Shown in pieces: positions 32,820 through 41,502 of a stretch of DNA of 64,000 nt. The position numbers and the translations under genes were made by a program. The DNA lies in NCBI GenBank assembly GCA_947626995.1, contig CANQUI010000005.1:1-64000 (forward strand), written 5' to 3'. The stretch comes from an uncultured Eisenbergiella sp. (GTDB lineage: Bacteria; Bacillota; Clostridia; Lachnospirales; Lachnospiraceae). The notes under the pieces are model-generated. The model saw only the letters and a program-made list of their open reading frames with translations, had not been told where the DNA came from and searched no databases. Each line of letters begins with the position of its first letter. Within the stretch, counting starts at the first letter, position 1.

Positions 32820-34307
32820 ATGGATATTTTTTACAGAAGCACGCGGGGGAGCGAAAGACGGGTCAGGGCCTCGGAGGCGATCCTGCAGGGGCTGGCCGAG
32901 GACGGAGGGCTTTATGTGCCGGAACGGATTCCGGTTTTGGATAAGACGTTGGAAGAGTTTTCCCGGATGGATTATCGGCAGACCGCCTATGAGGTGATGA
33001 AGCTTTTGCTGACGGATTATACCCGGGAGGAGCTGCAGGACTGCATCCGCAAAGCCTACGACGACAAATTCGACACCGACCGGATTGCGCCCTTAAAGGA
33101 GGCGGACGGCGCTTATTATCTGGAGCTGTTCCATGGCAGGACCATCGCGTTTAAGGATATGGCGCTTTCCATTTTGCCTCACCTGATGACCACGGCCGCC
33201 GCGAAGAACCACGTAAAGCAGGAGATCGTGATTTTGACCGCCACTTCGGGCGACACCGGAAAAGCGGCGCTGGCCGGTTTTGCGGACGTGGAAGGCACCC
33301 GGATCATGGTGTTTTATCCCAAAAACGGCGTCAGTCCGATCCAGGAAAAACAGATGGTGACGCAGCAGGGAAAGAATACCCGCGTGGTTGGGATCTACGG
33401 CAATTTTGACGATGCCCAGACCGGTGTGAAACGTCTGTTTTCCGATCCGGCCCTGGCGTCTTGTATGGCGGAAAAGGGATTTTGCTTTTCCTCCGCCAAT
33501 TCCATCAACATCGGGAGGCTGGTACCTCAGATCGTCTATTATGTTTATGCCTACGCGCAGCTGCTGCATGCGGGAAGGATCCAAAACGGACAGAAGATCA
33601 ATGTAGTGGTTCCCACCGGCAACTTCGGAAACATTCTGGCGGCGTATTACGCAAAGAAGATGGGGCTTCCCATCGGCAGGCTGATCTGCGCCTCCAATGA
33701 CAATAAGGTGTTGTATGACTTTCTGACCTCGGGCGTGTACGACCGGAACCGGGAATTTATCCTGACCTCCTCACCTTCCATGGATATTTTGATTTCCAGC
33801 AATCTGGAACGCCTGATTTATCATATCGCCGGAGATGATCCTCAAAAAAATGCGGCTCTCATGGAGGAGCTTGGCAGGACGGGCCGTTATGCGGTGACGG
33901 AGGAAATGAAAAAAGGGCTTTCCGATTTTTACGGCAACTATGCGACGCAAAAAGAGTGCGCGGACAGGATCCGGACGCTGTACGAAAAGACCGGCTATCT
34001 TGTGGACACGCATACGGCGGTGGCGTCGGCCGTCTATGAGAAATTCCGGGAGGAGATCAAAGACGACGCGGTGACCGTGATCGTTTCCACCGCAAGCCCG
34101 TTCAAATTTACCAGAAGCGTGATGTCGGCCCTCGACCCCGCCTATGAAAGCAAAGAGGACTTCGCGCTGGTGGACGAGCTGTCGAGGATCAGCGGGGTGG
34201 CGATTCCCGGGGCGATCCGTGAAATCAGGACGGCGCCGGTGCTGCACGACATCCAGTGTGAGAAGGATCAAATGGAAGACGCCGTGCGGGATTTTCTCGG
34301 TCTGTAA
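32820..34307 (+). CDS. thrC: Threonine synthase
   Basis: A PLP enzyme converting O-phosphohomoserine to threonine. The PLP lysine is K112 in GRTIAFKDMALS, and the phosphate-binding ATSGDTGKAAL region follows. A length of 495 residues fits the long form of the family. Standing alone with its own promoter, it converges on citrate synthase through a shared terminator. Homoserine is also used by metA at 47714. Confidence 0.95.
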   Translation: MDIFYRSTRGSERRVRASEAILQGLAEDGGLYVPERIPVLDKTLEEFSRMDYRQTAYEVMKLLLTDYTREELQDCIRKAYDDKFDTDRIAPLKEADGAYYLELFHGRTIAFKDMALSILPHLMTTAAAKNHVKQEIVILTATSGDTGKAALAGFADVEGTRIMVFYPKNGVSPIQEKQMVTQQGKNTRVVGIYGNFDDAQTGVKRLFSDPALASCMAEKGFCFSSANSINIGRLVPQIVYYVYAYAQLLHAGRIQNGQKINVVVPTGNFGNILAAYYAKKMGLPIGRLICASNDNKVLYDFLTSGVYDRNREFILTSSPSMDILISSNLERLIYHIAGDDPQKNAALMEELGRTGRYAVTEEMKKGLSDFYGNYATQKECADRIRTLYEKTGYLVDTHTAVASAVYEKFREEIKDDAVTVIVSTASPFKFTRSVMSALDPAYESKEDFALVDELSRISGVAIPGAIREIRTAPVLHDIQCEKDQMEDAVRDFLGL

Positions 34308-34329
34308 GGATAAAATAGTTCACACAACA

Positions 34330-34371
34330 AAACAGTCATATCCGATGTACATCGGGTATGACTGTTTTTTG
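34330..34371. terminator. Two-way terminator between thrC and citrate synthase
   Basis: Stem AAACAGTCATA (34330-34340) with TATGACTGTTT (34357-34367), further inner pairing (CCGAT with ATCGG), and a T-run to 34370; the minus strand reads TTTTGTTGTG after the stem. Confidence 0.85.
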
Positions 34372-34386
34372 TGGCGTATCTTGCGT

Positions 34387-35760
34387 TTAGCGCCGATCCA
34401 GGTTCACATATTCTTTGCTTTCGCACAGGGTGCGGTAAGCGGGACGGATGATTTTGCCGCCGGAGGATAATTCCTCCAGCCGGTGGGCGCTCCAGCCTAC
34501 CATACGCGCGATGGCAAAAATCGGCGTATACAGCTCCATGGGCAGTCCCAGCATTTTATAGACAAAACCGGAGTAGAAGTCCACGTTGACGCTGACGCCT
34601 TTGTACATTTTGCGTTCGTTGGCAATGATCTGAGGGGCAAGGCGTTCTACGCTGTGATAAAGCTCAAACTCGTCGTGCAGTCCTTTTTCCTCGGACAGTT
34701 TTTCCACAAAGCTTTTAAAAATCACGGCTCTGGGATCGGATTTGGAGTAGATGGCGTGGCCCACGCCATAGATCAGCCCGGCGTGATCGAATTCCTCGCG
34801 GTTGAGCAGGCGGGACAGATAACGGCTCACTTCTTCGTCGTCCTTCCAGTCCTTTACCTTTTCCTTCATATCCTCGAACATTTTGACCACCTTAATATTC
34901 GCACCGCCGTGCCGGGGCCCTTTTAAGGATCCGATGGCGGCGGCGATCACGGAATATGTATCGGAAAGAGACGAGGTGACGACCCGGGTGGTGAAGGTGG
35001 AATTGTTGCCGCCGCCGTGCTCCATATGCAGGATCAGGGCAATATCCAGGATCCGGGCCTCCAGCGGGGTATAGCTGCTGTCGGGACGCAGGATATGCAG
35101 AATGTTCTCCGCCATGGAAAGCTCCTGGGAAGGCTGATGAATGTATAAACTGTTCCCGTCATGATAGTGGCTGTACGCCTGGTATCCGTAGATGGACAGC
35201 ATCGGACATAAGCTGATCAGCTGCAGGCACTGGCGCAGCACGTTGGGAAGCGACACATCGTCGGCCCGGTCGTCATAGGAATACAGCGTCAGAACGGAGC
35301 GCGCCAGCGTATTCATCATGTCCTTACTGGGCGCTTTCATAATGATATCGCGGACAAAACTGGTGGGCAGGCTGCGGTAGGAGGCCAGCAGCTGGGAAAA
35401 GGAGAGCAGCTCCTTTTCATTGGGCAATCGGTCAAAGAGCAGAAGATAAGCCACTTCGTCAAAGCCGAACCGACCGTCTCCGATAAAGCCCTTTACCAGA
35501 TCCTCCACATCGTATCCTCTGTAGTAGAGCTTGCCGTGGGCAGGGACGGAAACGCCGTCCACGATCCGGGTAGCCTGCACGTTGGAAATCCGGGTCAGAC
35601 CGGCCAGCACACCTTTTCCGTTCAGGTCCCGAAGCCCCCGTTTCACATCGTATTCTGTATAAAGTTTGGGATCGATCGTCCCGGCCTTTTCGCACAAACG
35701 GGCGAGACGGATGATCTCCTGCGTAACGTCTGAATAATCATGCGTATCCTGAAAATCCAT
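34387..35760 (-). CDS. gltA: Citrate synthase
   Basis: Condenses oxaloacetate and acetyl-CoA (or propionyl-CoA in methylcitrate synthases). The catalytic histidines lie in HMEHGGGNNSTFT and GVGHAIYSKSDPRA, and the catalytic aspartate in NVDFYSGFVYKMLG. The ATG at 35760 is preferred over 35766 because AGGAG is 7 bases ahead of it but only 1 base from the other; this gives 457 residues. No aconitase or isocitrate dehydrogenase lies nearby. Confidence 0.93.
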   Translation of the reverse strand: MDFQDTHDYSDVTQEIIRLARLCEKAGTIDPKLYTEYDVKRGLRDLNGKGVLAGLTRISNVQATRIVDGVSVPAHGKLYYRGYDVEDLVKGFIGDGRFGFDEVAYLLLFDRLPNEKELLSFSQLLASYRSLPTSFVRDIIMKAPSKDMMNTLARSVLTLYSYDDRADDVSLPNVLRQCLQLISLCPMLSIYGYQAYSHYHDGNSLYIHQPSQELSMAENILHILRPDSSYTPLEARILDIALILHMEHGGGNNSTFTTRVVTSSLSDTYSVIAAAIGSLKGPRHGGANIKVVKMFEDMKEKVKDWKDDEEVSRYLSRLLNREEFDHAGLIYGVGHAIYSKSDPRAVIFKSFVEKLSEEKGLHDEFELYHSVERLAPQIIANERKMYKGVSVNVDFYSGFVYKMLGLPMELYTPIFAIARMVGWSAHRLEELSSGGKIIRPAYRTLCESKEYVNLDRR

Positions 35761-35871
35761 ATCCATACTCCTTTCTATAAAGTTGTAAGTAATGGAATCG
35801 ATTGAAAATCAATTAACCATAAGAATCGAATCAGCAAAATCCAGATGATTGAATTCAATAAATATGCATCT

Positions 35872-35901
35872 ATTCTATCATAATTTGACCACTCTTCACA
35901 A
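35872..35901 (-). promoter_or_regulatory. Promoter of citrate synthase
   Basis: On the minus strand TTGTGA (35901-35896), 18-base spacer, TAGAAT (35877-35872). The leader of roughly 100 bases is AT-rich and contains ATTGAAAATCAAT-type short inverted repeats of unclear role. Confidence 0.5.
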
Positions 35902-35958
35902 GGAGAAAAGTTAAAATTTAGAATTTGTTCATATTTCCGCGGCCGGACAGGCGCGGAA

Positions 35959-35987
35959 TTGATTTTGCCCATAAAACATGCTAGGAT
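35959..35987 (+). promoter_or_regulatory. Promoter of pgeF
   Basis: TTGATT (35959-35964), 17-base spacer, TAGGAT (35982-35987). The near-palindrome CTAGGATATCCCTAG (35981-35995) overlaps the -10 box and start region and could be an operator. Confidence 0.5.
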
Positions 35988-36017
35988 ATCCCTAGCAAAA
36001 ACAGGAGAAAGAAGACA

Positions 36018-36896
36018 ATGGAAATCATAAGAAAGGGACAGCGCCCCATCCTGCGGCGCAATCTGTCTGACGGAATCGAATATCTGACCTTCCCGGCGCT
36101 GGAGGAAAAAGGGGTGGCCAGTCACCTGATCAGCACCCGGATCGGCGGCGTAAGCCGGGGGATCTATGCCGCCATGAATCTGGGCTATCACAGAGGCGAC
36201 GACAAAGCGGCCGTGGATGAAAATTACCGGAGAATCGCGGCGCTGTTTCATAGGACGCCGGACGCCATTGTCTGCACGGACCAGACCCATACCGTCAATG
36301 TCCGGGTCGCGACAAAAGAAGACGGGGGAAAGGGCGTCACAAGGCAGATGGATTATACGGATGTGGACGGGCTGATTACAAACGAGCCCGGCCTGATTTT
36401 GCGCACTTCCTTTGCGGACTGCGTGCCGCTGCTTTTTTTGGACCCCGGGAAGCGGGTGATCGGCTGTTCCCATTCCGGCTGGAGAGGGACCGCCGGGGAA
36501 ATGGGACGCATGACCGTAGAAAAGATGCAGGCCGTCTATGGGTGCGATCCGGCGGATATTCTGGCCGCCATCGGCCCGTCGATCTGCCGGGACTGCTATG
36601 AAGTCAGTGGGGATGTGGCCGCGGTCTTTGAAACGCTTTTTTCCCAAAAACGGTATGATTTTGTTTCGCCGGATGAGATCCTGACAGCGACGGGAGACGG
36701 GAAATACCGGCTGGACCTTTGGGCGGCAAACCGGGCGATCCTTTTGGGCGCGGGCATTTTGCCGTCCCATCTTTGGATCACGGATATCTGTACCTGCTGT
36801 AACCCGCAGTATCTGTTCTCGCACAGGGCAAGCATGGGAAAACGGGGGAATTTCTGCGCTTTCATCATGCTCAACGAGTCCGAAAACAGGAATTAA
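36018..36896 (+). CDS. pgeF: Peptidoglycan editing factor (laccase-domain, YfiH family)
   Basis: A 292-residue protein of the family known from E. coli YfiH to remove mis-incorporated L-serine from UDP-MurNAc precursors; older names call it polyphenol oxidase. The metal-site histidines and cysteine sit in DQTHTVN, SFADCVPLLF, CSHSGWRGT and SICRDCYEV. It is single, divergent from gltA, and followed by a two-component system about 80 bp later. Confidence 0.93.
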   Translation: MEIIRKGQRPILRRNLSDGIEYLTFPALEEKGVASHLISTRIGGVSRGIYAAMNLGYHRGDDKAAVDENYRRIAALFHRTPDAIVCTDQTHTVNVRVATKEDGGKGVTRQMDYTDVDGLITNEPGLILRTSFADCVPLLFLDPGKRVIGCSHSGWRGTAGEMGRMTVEKMQAVYGCDPADILAAIGPSICRDCYEVSGDVAAVFETLFSQKRYDFVSPDEILTATGDGKYRLDLWAANRAILLGAGILPSHLWITDICTCCNPQYLFSHRASMGKRGNFCAFIMLNESENRN

Positions 36897-36978
36897 AACA
36901 TTTTTAAGAAAGTTTATGGGTTCAGATTCAGAATTTTGTGGTTATGTGTAGAAAGAAGGAACGGGAGGGGACCGGGCG

Positions 36979-37686
36979 ATGACGAATATACTGGTATGCG
37001 ATGACGATCGGGAGATTGTGGAGGCCATCGATATTTATCTGGTGCAGGAGGGGTATCATGTGATCAAGGCCTACGACGGAGAGGAAGCGATCCGCGCGCT
37101 GAAAAACAATGACATCCAGCTTTTGATTCTTGATGTGATGATGCCGAAGCTGGACGGGATTCATGCGACGCTTAAAATCCGGGAATACAGCAGTATCCCC
37201 ATCATCATCCTTTCCGCCAAGTCCGAGGACGCCGATAAGATCCTGGGCCTGAATATCGGCGCGGACGATTATGTGACAAAGCCGTTTAACCCTCTGGAGC
37301 TGGTGGCGCGGGTAAAATCCCAGCTTCGCCGATATACAAAGCTGGGAAATCTCAATACGGAGGATCACGCGGTGTTTCGCGCAGGCGGCCTGGTCATCAA
37401 CGACGAGACAAAAGAGGTGACGGTGGACGGGGAACCGGTGCGGCTGACCCCCATCGAATACAATATTCTGCTTTTGCTGGTGAAAAATCAGGGCCGGGTA
37501 TTTTCCATCAACCAGATTTACGAAAGCATCTGGGAAGAAGAGGCCATCGGCGCCGATAATACGGTGGCCGTGCATATCCGGCATATTCGGGAGAAAATCG
37601 AGATCAATCCCAAGGAGCCCCGATACTTGAAGGTGGTATGGGGCGTGGGATATAAGATCGAAAAACAGACGGAGTATCAGAGATGA
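36979..37686 (+). CDS. OmpR-family response regulator
   Basis: A 235-residue regulator with a receiver domain (acidic pocket D8-D10, phosphoacceptor D52 in LLILDVMMPK, K102-type lysine in DDYVTKPF) and a C-terminal winged helix of the OmpR/PhoB type (IEYNILLLLVKNQGRVFS ... VWGVGYKIE). It resembles VanR-like regulators. Its stop overlaps the kinase start by ATGA, so the pair is translationally coupled. Confidence 0.95.
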   Translation: MTNILVCDDDREIVEAIDIYLVQEGYHVIKAYDGEEAIRALKNNDIQLLILDVMMPKLDGIHATLKIREYSSIPIIILSAKSEDADKILGLNIGADDYVTKPFNPLELVARVKSQLRRYTKLGNLNTEDHAVFRAGGLVINDETKEVTVDGEPVRLTPIEYNILLLLVKNQGRVFSINQIYESIWEEEAIGADNTVAVHIRHIREKIEINPKEPRYLKVVWGVGYKIEKQTEYQR

Positions 37687-40274
37687 AAAAAAGACGGGTC
37701 ATGGGAAAAGCAAAACGCAGCTGCCTGTTGTTCTTACATCGGCTGTTCGTGACGGCGGCCGTCCTCATTTTTGCGGCGCTGGCCTGCAATTCCAAGGTGA
37801 CGGTGGAAAGCAACGGCAAAGTCTATCAGCAGCATGTCGCGTGGGACAATCGCAGCAGTTTTGAAGAATCCTCCCTTTTTAACGATATGCTGCGGGAAGA
37901 ACTGGGCGGGATCACCCGGATGGTGGTCATAAAGAGCCAGTTGGAGACCGACGGGAATTATAACGGGGTCAGAGAGGTGGATATCGCCCAGTATGCCCAT
38001 CGGGACGACGAGTTTTTGGAAATGACGGTATCCGCCCCCTATTTTCTGGACGATCTGGTCAAATGGGGAAACTACGGTTTTGTGACGGAGAGCGTATACG
38101 CCACGGAAGCGGAACTGGATTTTTTCCTTTCCACGGGCATCAATCCGCTTTTGGAAGGCAGGAGCGATATGTCTGCGGGAATCTGGAACGAACAGACGGA
38201 TGCCACAAAAGAGATGCTGCGGGATATGGTGGGCGGCAAGGAGCAGGACACGCTTTCCATGCGTATGATCGAACAGCTCCCCTCCAGCCGGGAGGATTAT
38301 ATGCGTCTGATGGAAGAATGGGGGAAGATCGTGGAGGAAGACAGCGTAGTGGAGCTGCGCGTGCTGATTCCCCGGTATTTATCGGCGGAGGGGAAGGACC
38401 TGGCGGAATACGCACAAAACGTGGAGGAGTATATCAGCCTCAGAGAGGATCTGCGCACGACCTCCCGGGATCTGTTTTATAATTTCACCGAATATACGGA
38501 AAGCAAAAACCGGTATGCCAAAGAGGCCACCAATCTCCGCTATTGCTACCGGATGACGGTAAACGGCGAGCTTTGTTATTTTACCAATGTGGAAGACAAT
38601 TTCAAGGAGAAAAAGATCGACGAGATCACCCGGCAGTTTGAAGGGTACGGAAAGTATATTTATTACAACGCGGATCGTTCGGAGATCGCGACGAATACGC
38701 AGATTCAGTCGGATTTGATGAAAACGATCATGGGGACGTATCAGTACGCTTTCGGGGACAACACCCGGGTGTGGCTGGCCGTGGACGAGACTTATCCGGT
38801 GGCGGATCATTTTTACGCGGCGCGGGAGTCGTATAACCGTCTGAGCCCCTATTACAGGTATCTCGCCGTTGCCGTACTGTTCTTTTTTGCCTGCAGTCTG
38901 ATCGTATGGATTGAGCTGACCCGGTATGAGGGACGCGTCATGCAGGAAGAGGGCGGATATCGGATTGAACTGCGCCGGTCGGATCAGATCCCGACGGAAC
39001 TGTTTGCGCTGTGGGCGGCCGCCTGTATTGCGCCGGGCGTGATCGGATATCTGGCGCTTTCTTATTGCGCCAATCTTTGGCGGGATACGCCTTACGGCCT
39101 GTGGATGCCGTGCGCGGCCGGCGTTCTGGCGCTGTATCTGGACTGTGTGTTTCTCTTCTTTTATCTGGGTTTTGTGCGAAGGGCAAAAGCGCATACGCTT
39201 TGGAAAAAATCGGCTGTCCGCTGGATTTTGCAAAAGTTGCGCCTGGGGATCCTCTCGCTTTATGATAACGGCCCGCTTCTGGTGCGGACGCTTTTGCCGT
39301 TTGTCGCGATACTGGCGCTGAATCTGATTCTGGGAGGATGCGGCCTGGGCGGGATTTGCGTGTCGGCGGTGCTGGATATTCTGGCGATCCTGATTTTGTA
39401 TCGGGAAAAGACGGCGCTGCGGCTGGTGGTGGAGACGGCCAAACGGATCGGGAACGGAGAGTTGGAGGCCAAGGTTGACGCAGAGACAATGCACGGGGAG
39501 AACCGGGAACTGGCGTGTGCGGTAAACGGGATCGGAGACGGGATCAAGACGGCGGTGGAGACCAGCATGAAGGACGAGCGGCTCAAGGCGGATCTGATCA
39601 CCAACGTTTCCCACGATATCAAAACGCCGCTGACTTCCATCATCAATTTTGTGGATCTTTTGAAAAGAGAGAAAATAGAGAATGAGAGAGTCAGAGGATA
39701 TATCGAGGTGCTGGACAGCAAATCCCAGCGGTTAAAGCAGCTCACGGACGATCTGGTGGAGGCGTCCAAGATCTCCTCGGGCAACATTTCCCTGCAGATG
39801 GAGCGGATCAATTTTGCGGAACTGGTGAATCAGACCTGCGGAGAGTTCGCCGATAAATTCCGGGAGCGCGGCCTTACCATCGTGCGCACCATCCCGGAAA
39901 ATCCTGTCTATATTGAAGCGGATTCCCGCCGCATCTGGCGGGTGGTGGAGAATCTGTTTTCCAACGCCTGCAAATATGCGCTGGAGGGAACGCGGGTTTA
40001 TCTGGAAATTCGCGAAACGCAGGAGAACGGAAAGAAGGCGGCGGTCTTTTCCATGAAAAATATCTCGGCGCAGGCGCTTAATATTGATGCGAAGGAACTG
40101 ACGGAACGTTTTATCCGGGGCGATGTATCCCGCAGCACGGAAGGAAGCGGACTGGGCCTTTCCATCGCCCGGAATCTGACGGAGCTGCAAAAAGGAAAGT
40201 TTGAAATTTATCTGGACGGAGATCTGTTCAAGGTGCTGCTTACCTTTCCCGGCATGGAAGCGGCAGAGGAATGA
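37683..40274 (+). CDS. Sensor histidine kinase with large extracytoplasmic domain
   Basis: An 863-residue kinase. One N-terminal helix (about 12-32) is followed by an extracytoplasmic region of about 350 residues that I do not recognise, then four or more membrane helices (about 395-575). The cytosolic part has a HisKA domain with phosphoacceptor H644 (NVSHDIKTPLTS) and an ATPase domain with VENLFSNACKYAL and STEGSGLGLSIA. The signal and targets are unknown; neighbours (pgeF upstream, a cobalamin gene downstream on the other strand) do not settle it. Confidence 0.92.
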   Translation: MKKRRVMGKAKRSCLLFLHRLFVTAAVLIFAALACNSKVTVESNGKVYQQHVAWDNRSSFEESSLFNDMLREELGGITRMVVIKSQLETDGNYNGVREVDIAQYAHRDDEFLEMTVSAPYFLDDLVKWGNYGFVTESVYATEAELDFFLSTGINPLLEGRSDMSAGIWNEQTDATKEMLRDMVGGKEQDTLSMRMIEQLPSSREDYMRLMEEWGKIVEEDSVVELRVLIPRYLSAEGKDLAEYAQNVEEYISLREDLRTTSRDLFYNFTEYTESKNRYAKEATNLRYCYRMTVNGELCYFTNVEDNFKEKKIDEITRQFEGYGKYIYYNADRSEIATNTQIQSDLMKTIMGTYQYAFGDNTRVWLAVDETYPVADHFYAARESYNRLSPYYRYLAVAVLFFFACSLIVWIELTRYEGRVMQEEGGYRIELRRSDQIPTELFALWAAACIAPGVIGYLALSYCANLWRDTPYGLWMPCAAGVLALYLDCVFLFFYLGFVRRAKAHTLWKKSAVRWILQKLRLGILSLYDNGPLLVRTLLPFVAILALNLILGGCGLGGICVSAVLDILAILILYREKTALRLVVETAKRIGNGELEAKVDAETMHGENRELACAVNGIGDGIKTAVETSMKDERLKADLITNVSHDIKTPLTSIINFVDLLKREKIENERVRGYIEVLDSKSQRLKQLTDDLVEASKISSGNISLQMERINFAELVNQTCGEFADKFRERGLTIVRTIPENPVYIEADSRRIWRVVENLFSNACKYALEGTRVYLEIRETQENGKKAAVFSMKNISAQALNIDAKELTERFIRGDVSRSTEGSGLGLSIARNLTELQKGKFEIYLDGDLFKVLLTFPGMEAAEE

Positions 40275-40282
40275 GAAAACGG

Positions 40283-40795
40283 TCAGTATTCCACGCCTTC
40301 TCTGGCCGGCACGCCCTTTTGATAGGGATGGCGCAGACATTTCATTTCCGTCAGATAATCCGCGCACGAAACCAGAAAATCCGCGGGATCCCGCCCGGTG
40401 AGGACCAGTTCGGTCCGCTGTCCGTAGGATAAGAGCCGTAAGAGAAGCGCGGGATCCAAAAGACCGAACTTTACGGGATAGGTCACCTCGTCCAGCACGA
40501 TCAGGCGATCTGTCCCGTCTTTTAAAAGATCGAGCAACGTTTCCAGGATCCGATTGTGGATCCGGGTCAATTCTTCCTTTTCTTTTGCGGTCAGGGAATT
40601 GAAAAATCCAAAGGAAACGGGACTGCGCAGGACTGTGACCTCGGGCAGCCGTTTTAAGACCGAAATTTCGCCGGTGTCGTTTCCTTTCATGAACTGGGCA
40701 AAACAGATCTGCCGCCCGTGCCCGGCGGCCCGGACGCACATCCCTACAGCCGCGCTGGTTTTTCCTTTTCCGTCTCCCGTATACAAATGAATCAT
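40283..40795 (-). CDS. cobO: Cob(I)yrinic acid a,c-diamide adenosyltransferase
   Basis: A 170-residue BtuR/CobA/CobO-type enzyme that attaches the adenosyl group to cobalamin using ATP. The unusual P-loop GDGKGKTS is at residues 7-14, and CFAQFMKG and RLIVLDEVTYPVKF are typical. GGGAGGG is 9 bases before the ATG. No other cobalamin genes and no cobalamin riboswitch are visible nearby. Its product would serve adenosylcobalamin enzymes such as methylmalonyl-CoA mutase (inference). Confidence 0.93.
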   Translation of the reverse strand: MIHLYTGDGKGKTSAAVGMCVRAAGHGRQICFAQFMKGNDTGEISVLKRLPEVTVLRSPVSFGFFNSLTAKEKEELTRIHNRILETLLDLLKDGTDRLIVLDEVTYPVKFGLLDPALLLRLLSYGQRTELVLTGRDPADFLVSCADYLTEMKCLRHPYQKGVPAREGVEY

Positions 40796-40857
40796 GATTG
40801 GAATCCCTCCCGTTTCTTTGTATCATAATCGGGAAGGTTATGCAATGCTTTTGCATC

Positions 40858-40886
40858 TTGTCAGCGCCGGAATCATCTGTTACAAT
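40858..40886 (+). promoter_or_regulatory. Promoter of the prepilin peptidase gene
   Basis: TTGTCA (40858-40863), 17-base spacer, TACAAT (40881-40886), about 50 bases before the start at 40945. Confidence 0.65.
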
Positions 40887-40944
40887 CAGGAAAGGGATAA
40901 CAAAAGAAACCGGATGAGCATTCTTTGCCCCATGGGAGAAAAGA

Positions 40945-41454
40945 ATGTGGGACGGACTGATACAGGCGGCTTTTTTGGGGTTGTTGATACGGATTGCATG
41001 GAAAGACTGGCGTGAGCGGATCATTTCCGACCGGTCGGTGCTTTTGCTGTTTGCAGCAGGAGGCGTCTCCCTGCTTTTGCCGGATTCCATTCCCCTGCAG
41101 GAGAGGATCGGCGGTATGTTCGCAGTGAGCATACCGCTGTTTGCGCTTTCCCTGCTTTTGCCGGGCGCGTTCGGAGGCGGGGACATCAAGCTGATGGCGG
41201 CGGGAGGATTTTTTCTGGGAGGAAAGAAGATTTTCCTGTCCTTTTGTCTCGGGCTGCTTGGCGGTAGTGCGTTCGCCTTGTGTTTGCTTGCACGGGGGCG
41301 GGGCCGGAAGGCAAAATTCCCGCTTGGGCCGTTTCTGTGCGCCGGGATGCTGGCGGCGTATGGTTGGGAGGCGCTGATGACGCAGGGGATTGCCGGCCTG
41401 CTTTTTGGCGCGCGGCTGTTCTTTCGGTTGAATTTTTGCCCGTTTTTGTTATAA
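40945..41454 (+). CDS. A24-type prepilin peptidase, short form
   Basis: A 169-residue polytopic membrane aspartyl protease. The two catalytic-aspartate regions are RIAWKDWRERIISDR and GGGDIKLMAAGG. The cytosolic zinc/N-methylation domain of PilD is absent, as in TadV/FppA-like short forms. GGGAG precedes the ATG by 8 bases. No pilin or pilus assembly gene is in the window, so its substrate is encoded elsewhere or it has another role. The stop codon overlaps the -10 box of the next gene. Confidence 0.85.
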   Translation: MWDGLIQAAFLGLLIRIAWKDWRERIISDRSVLLLFAAGGVSLLLPDSIPLQERIGGMFAVSIPLFALSLLLPGAFGGGDIKLMAAGGFFLGGKKIFLSFCLGLLGGSAFALCLLARGRGRKAKFPLGPFLCAGMLAAYGWEALMTQGIAGLLFGARLFFRLNFCPFLL

Positions 41455-41455
41455 T
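41428..41455 (+). promoter_or_regulatory. Promoter of the CotH gene, inside the preceding gene
   Basis: TTGAAT (41428-41433), 16-base spacer, consensus TATAAT (41450-41455). It lies in the last codons of the prepilin peptidase gene, whose stop codon TAA (41452-41454) is part of the -10 box. Confidence 0.7.
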
Positions 41456-41502
41456 AGGTCCGGGATCTTTGATTGTCAGCGAACGGATTGCGAGGAGAAT
41501 GT

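Noticed and set aside
40796-40944. Cobalamin riboswitch near cobO
   Set aside because: No conserved B12-box bases were seen, and the cobO leader on the minus strand is short with a plain ribosome site.
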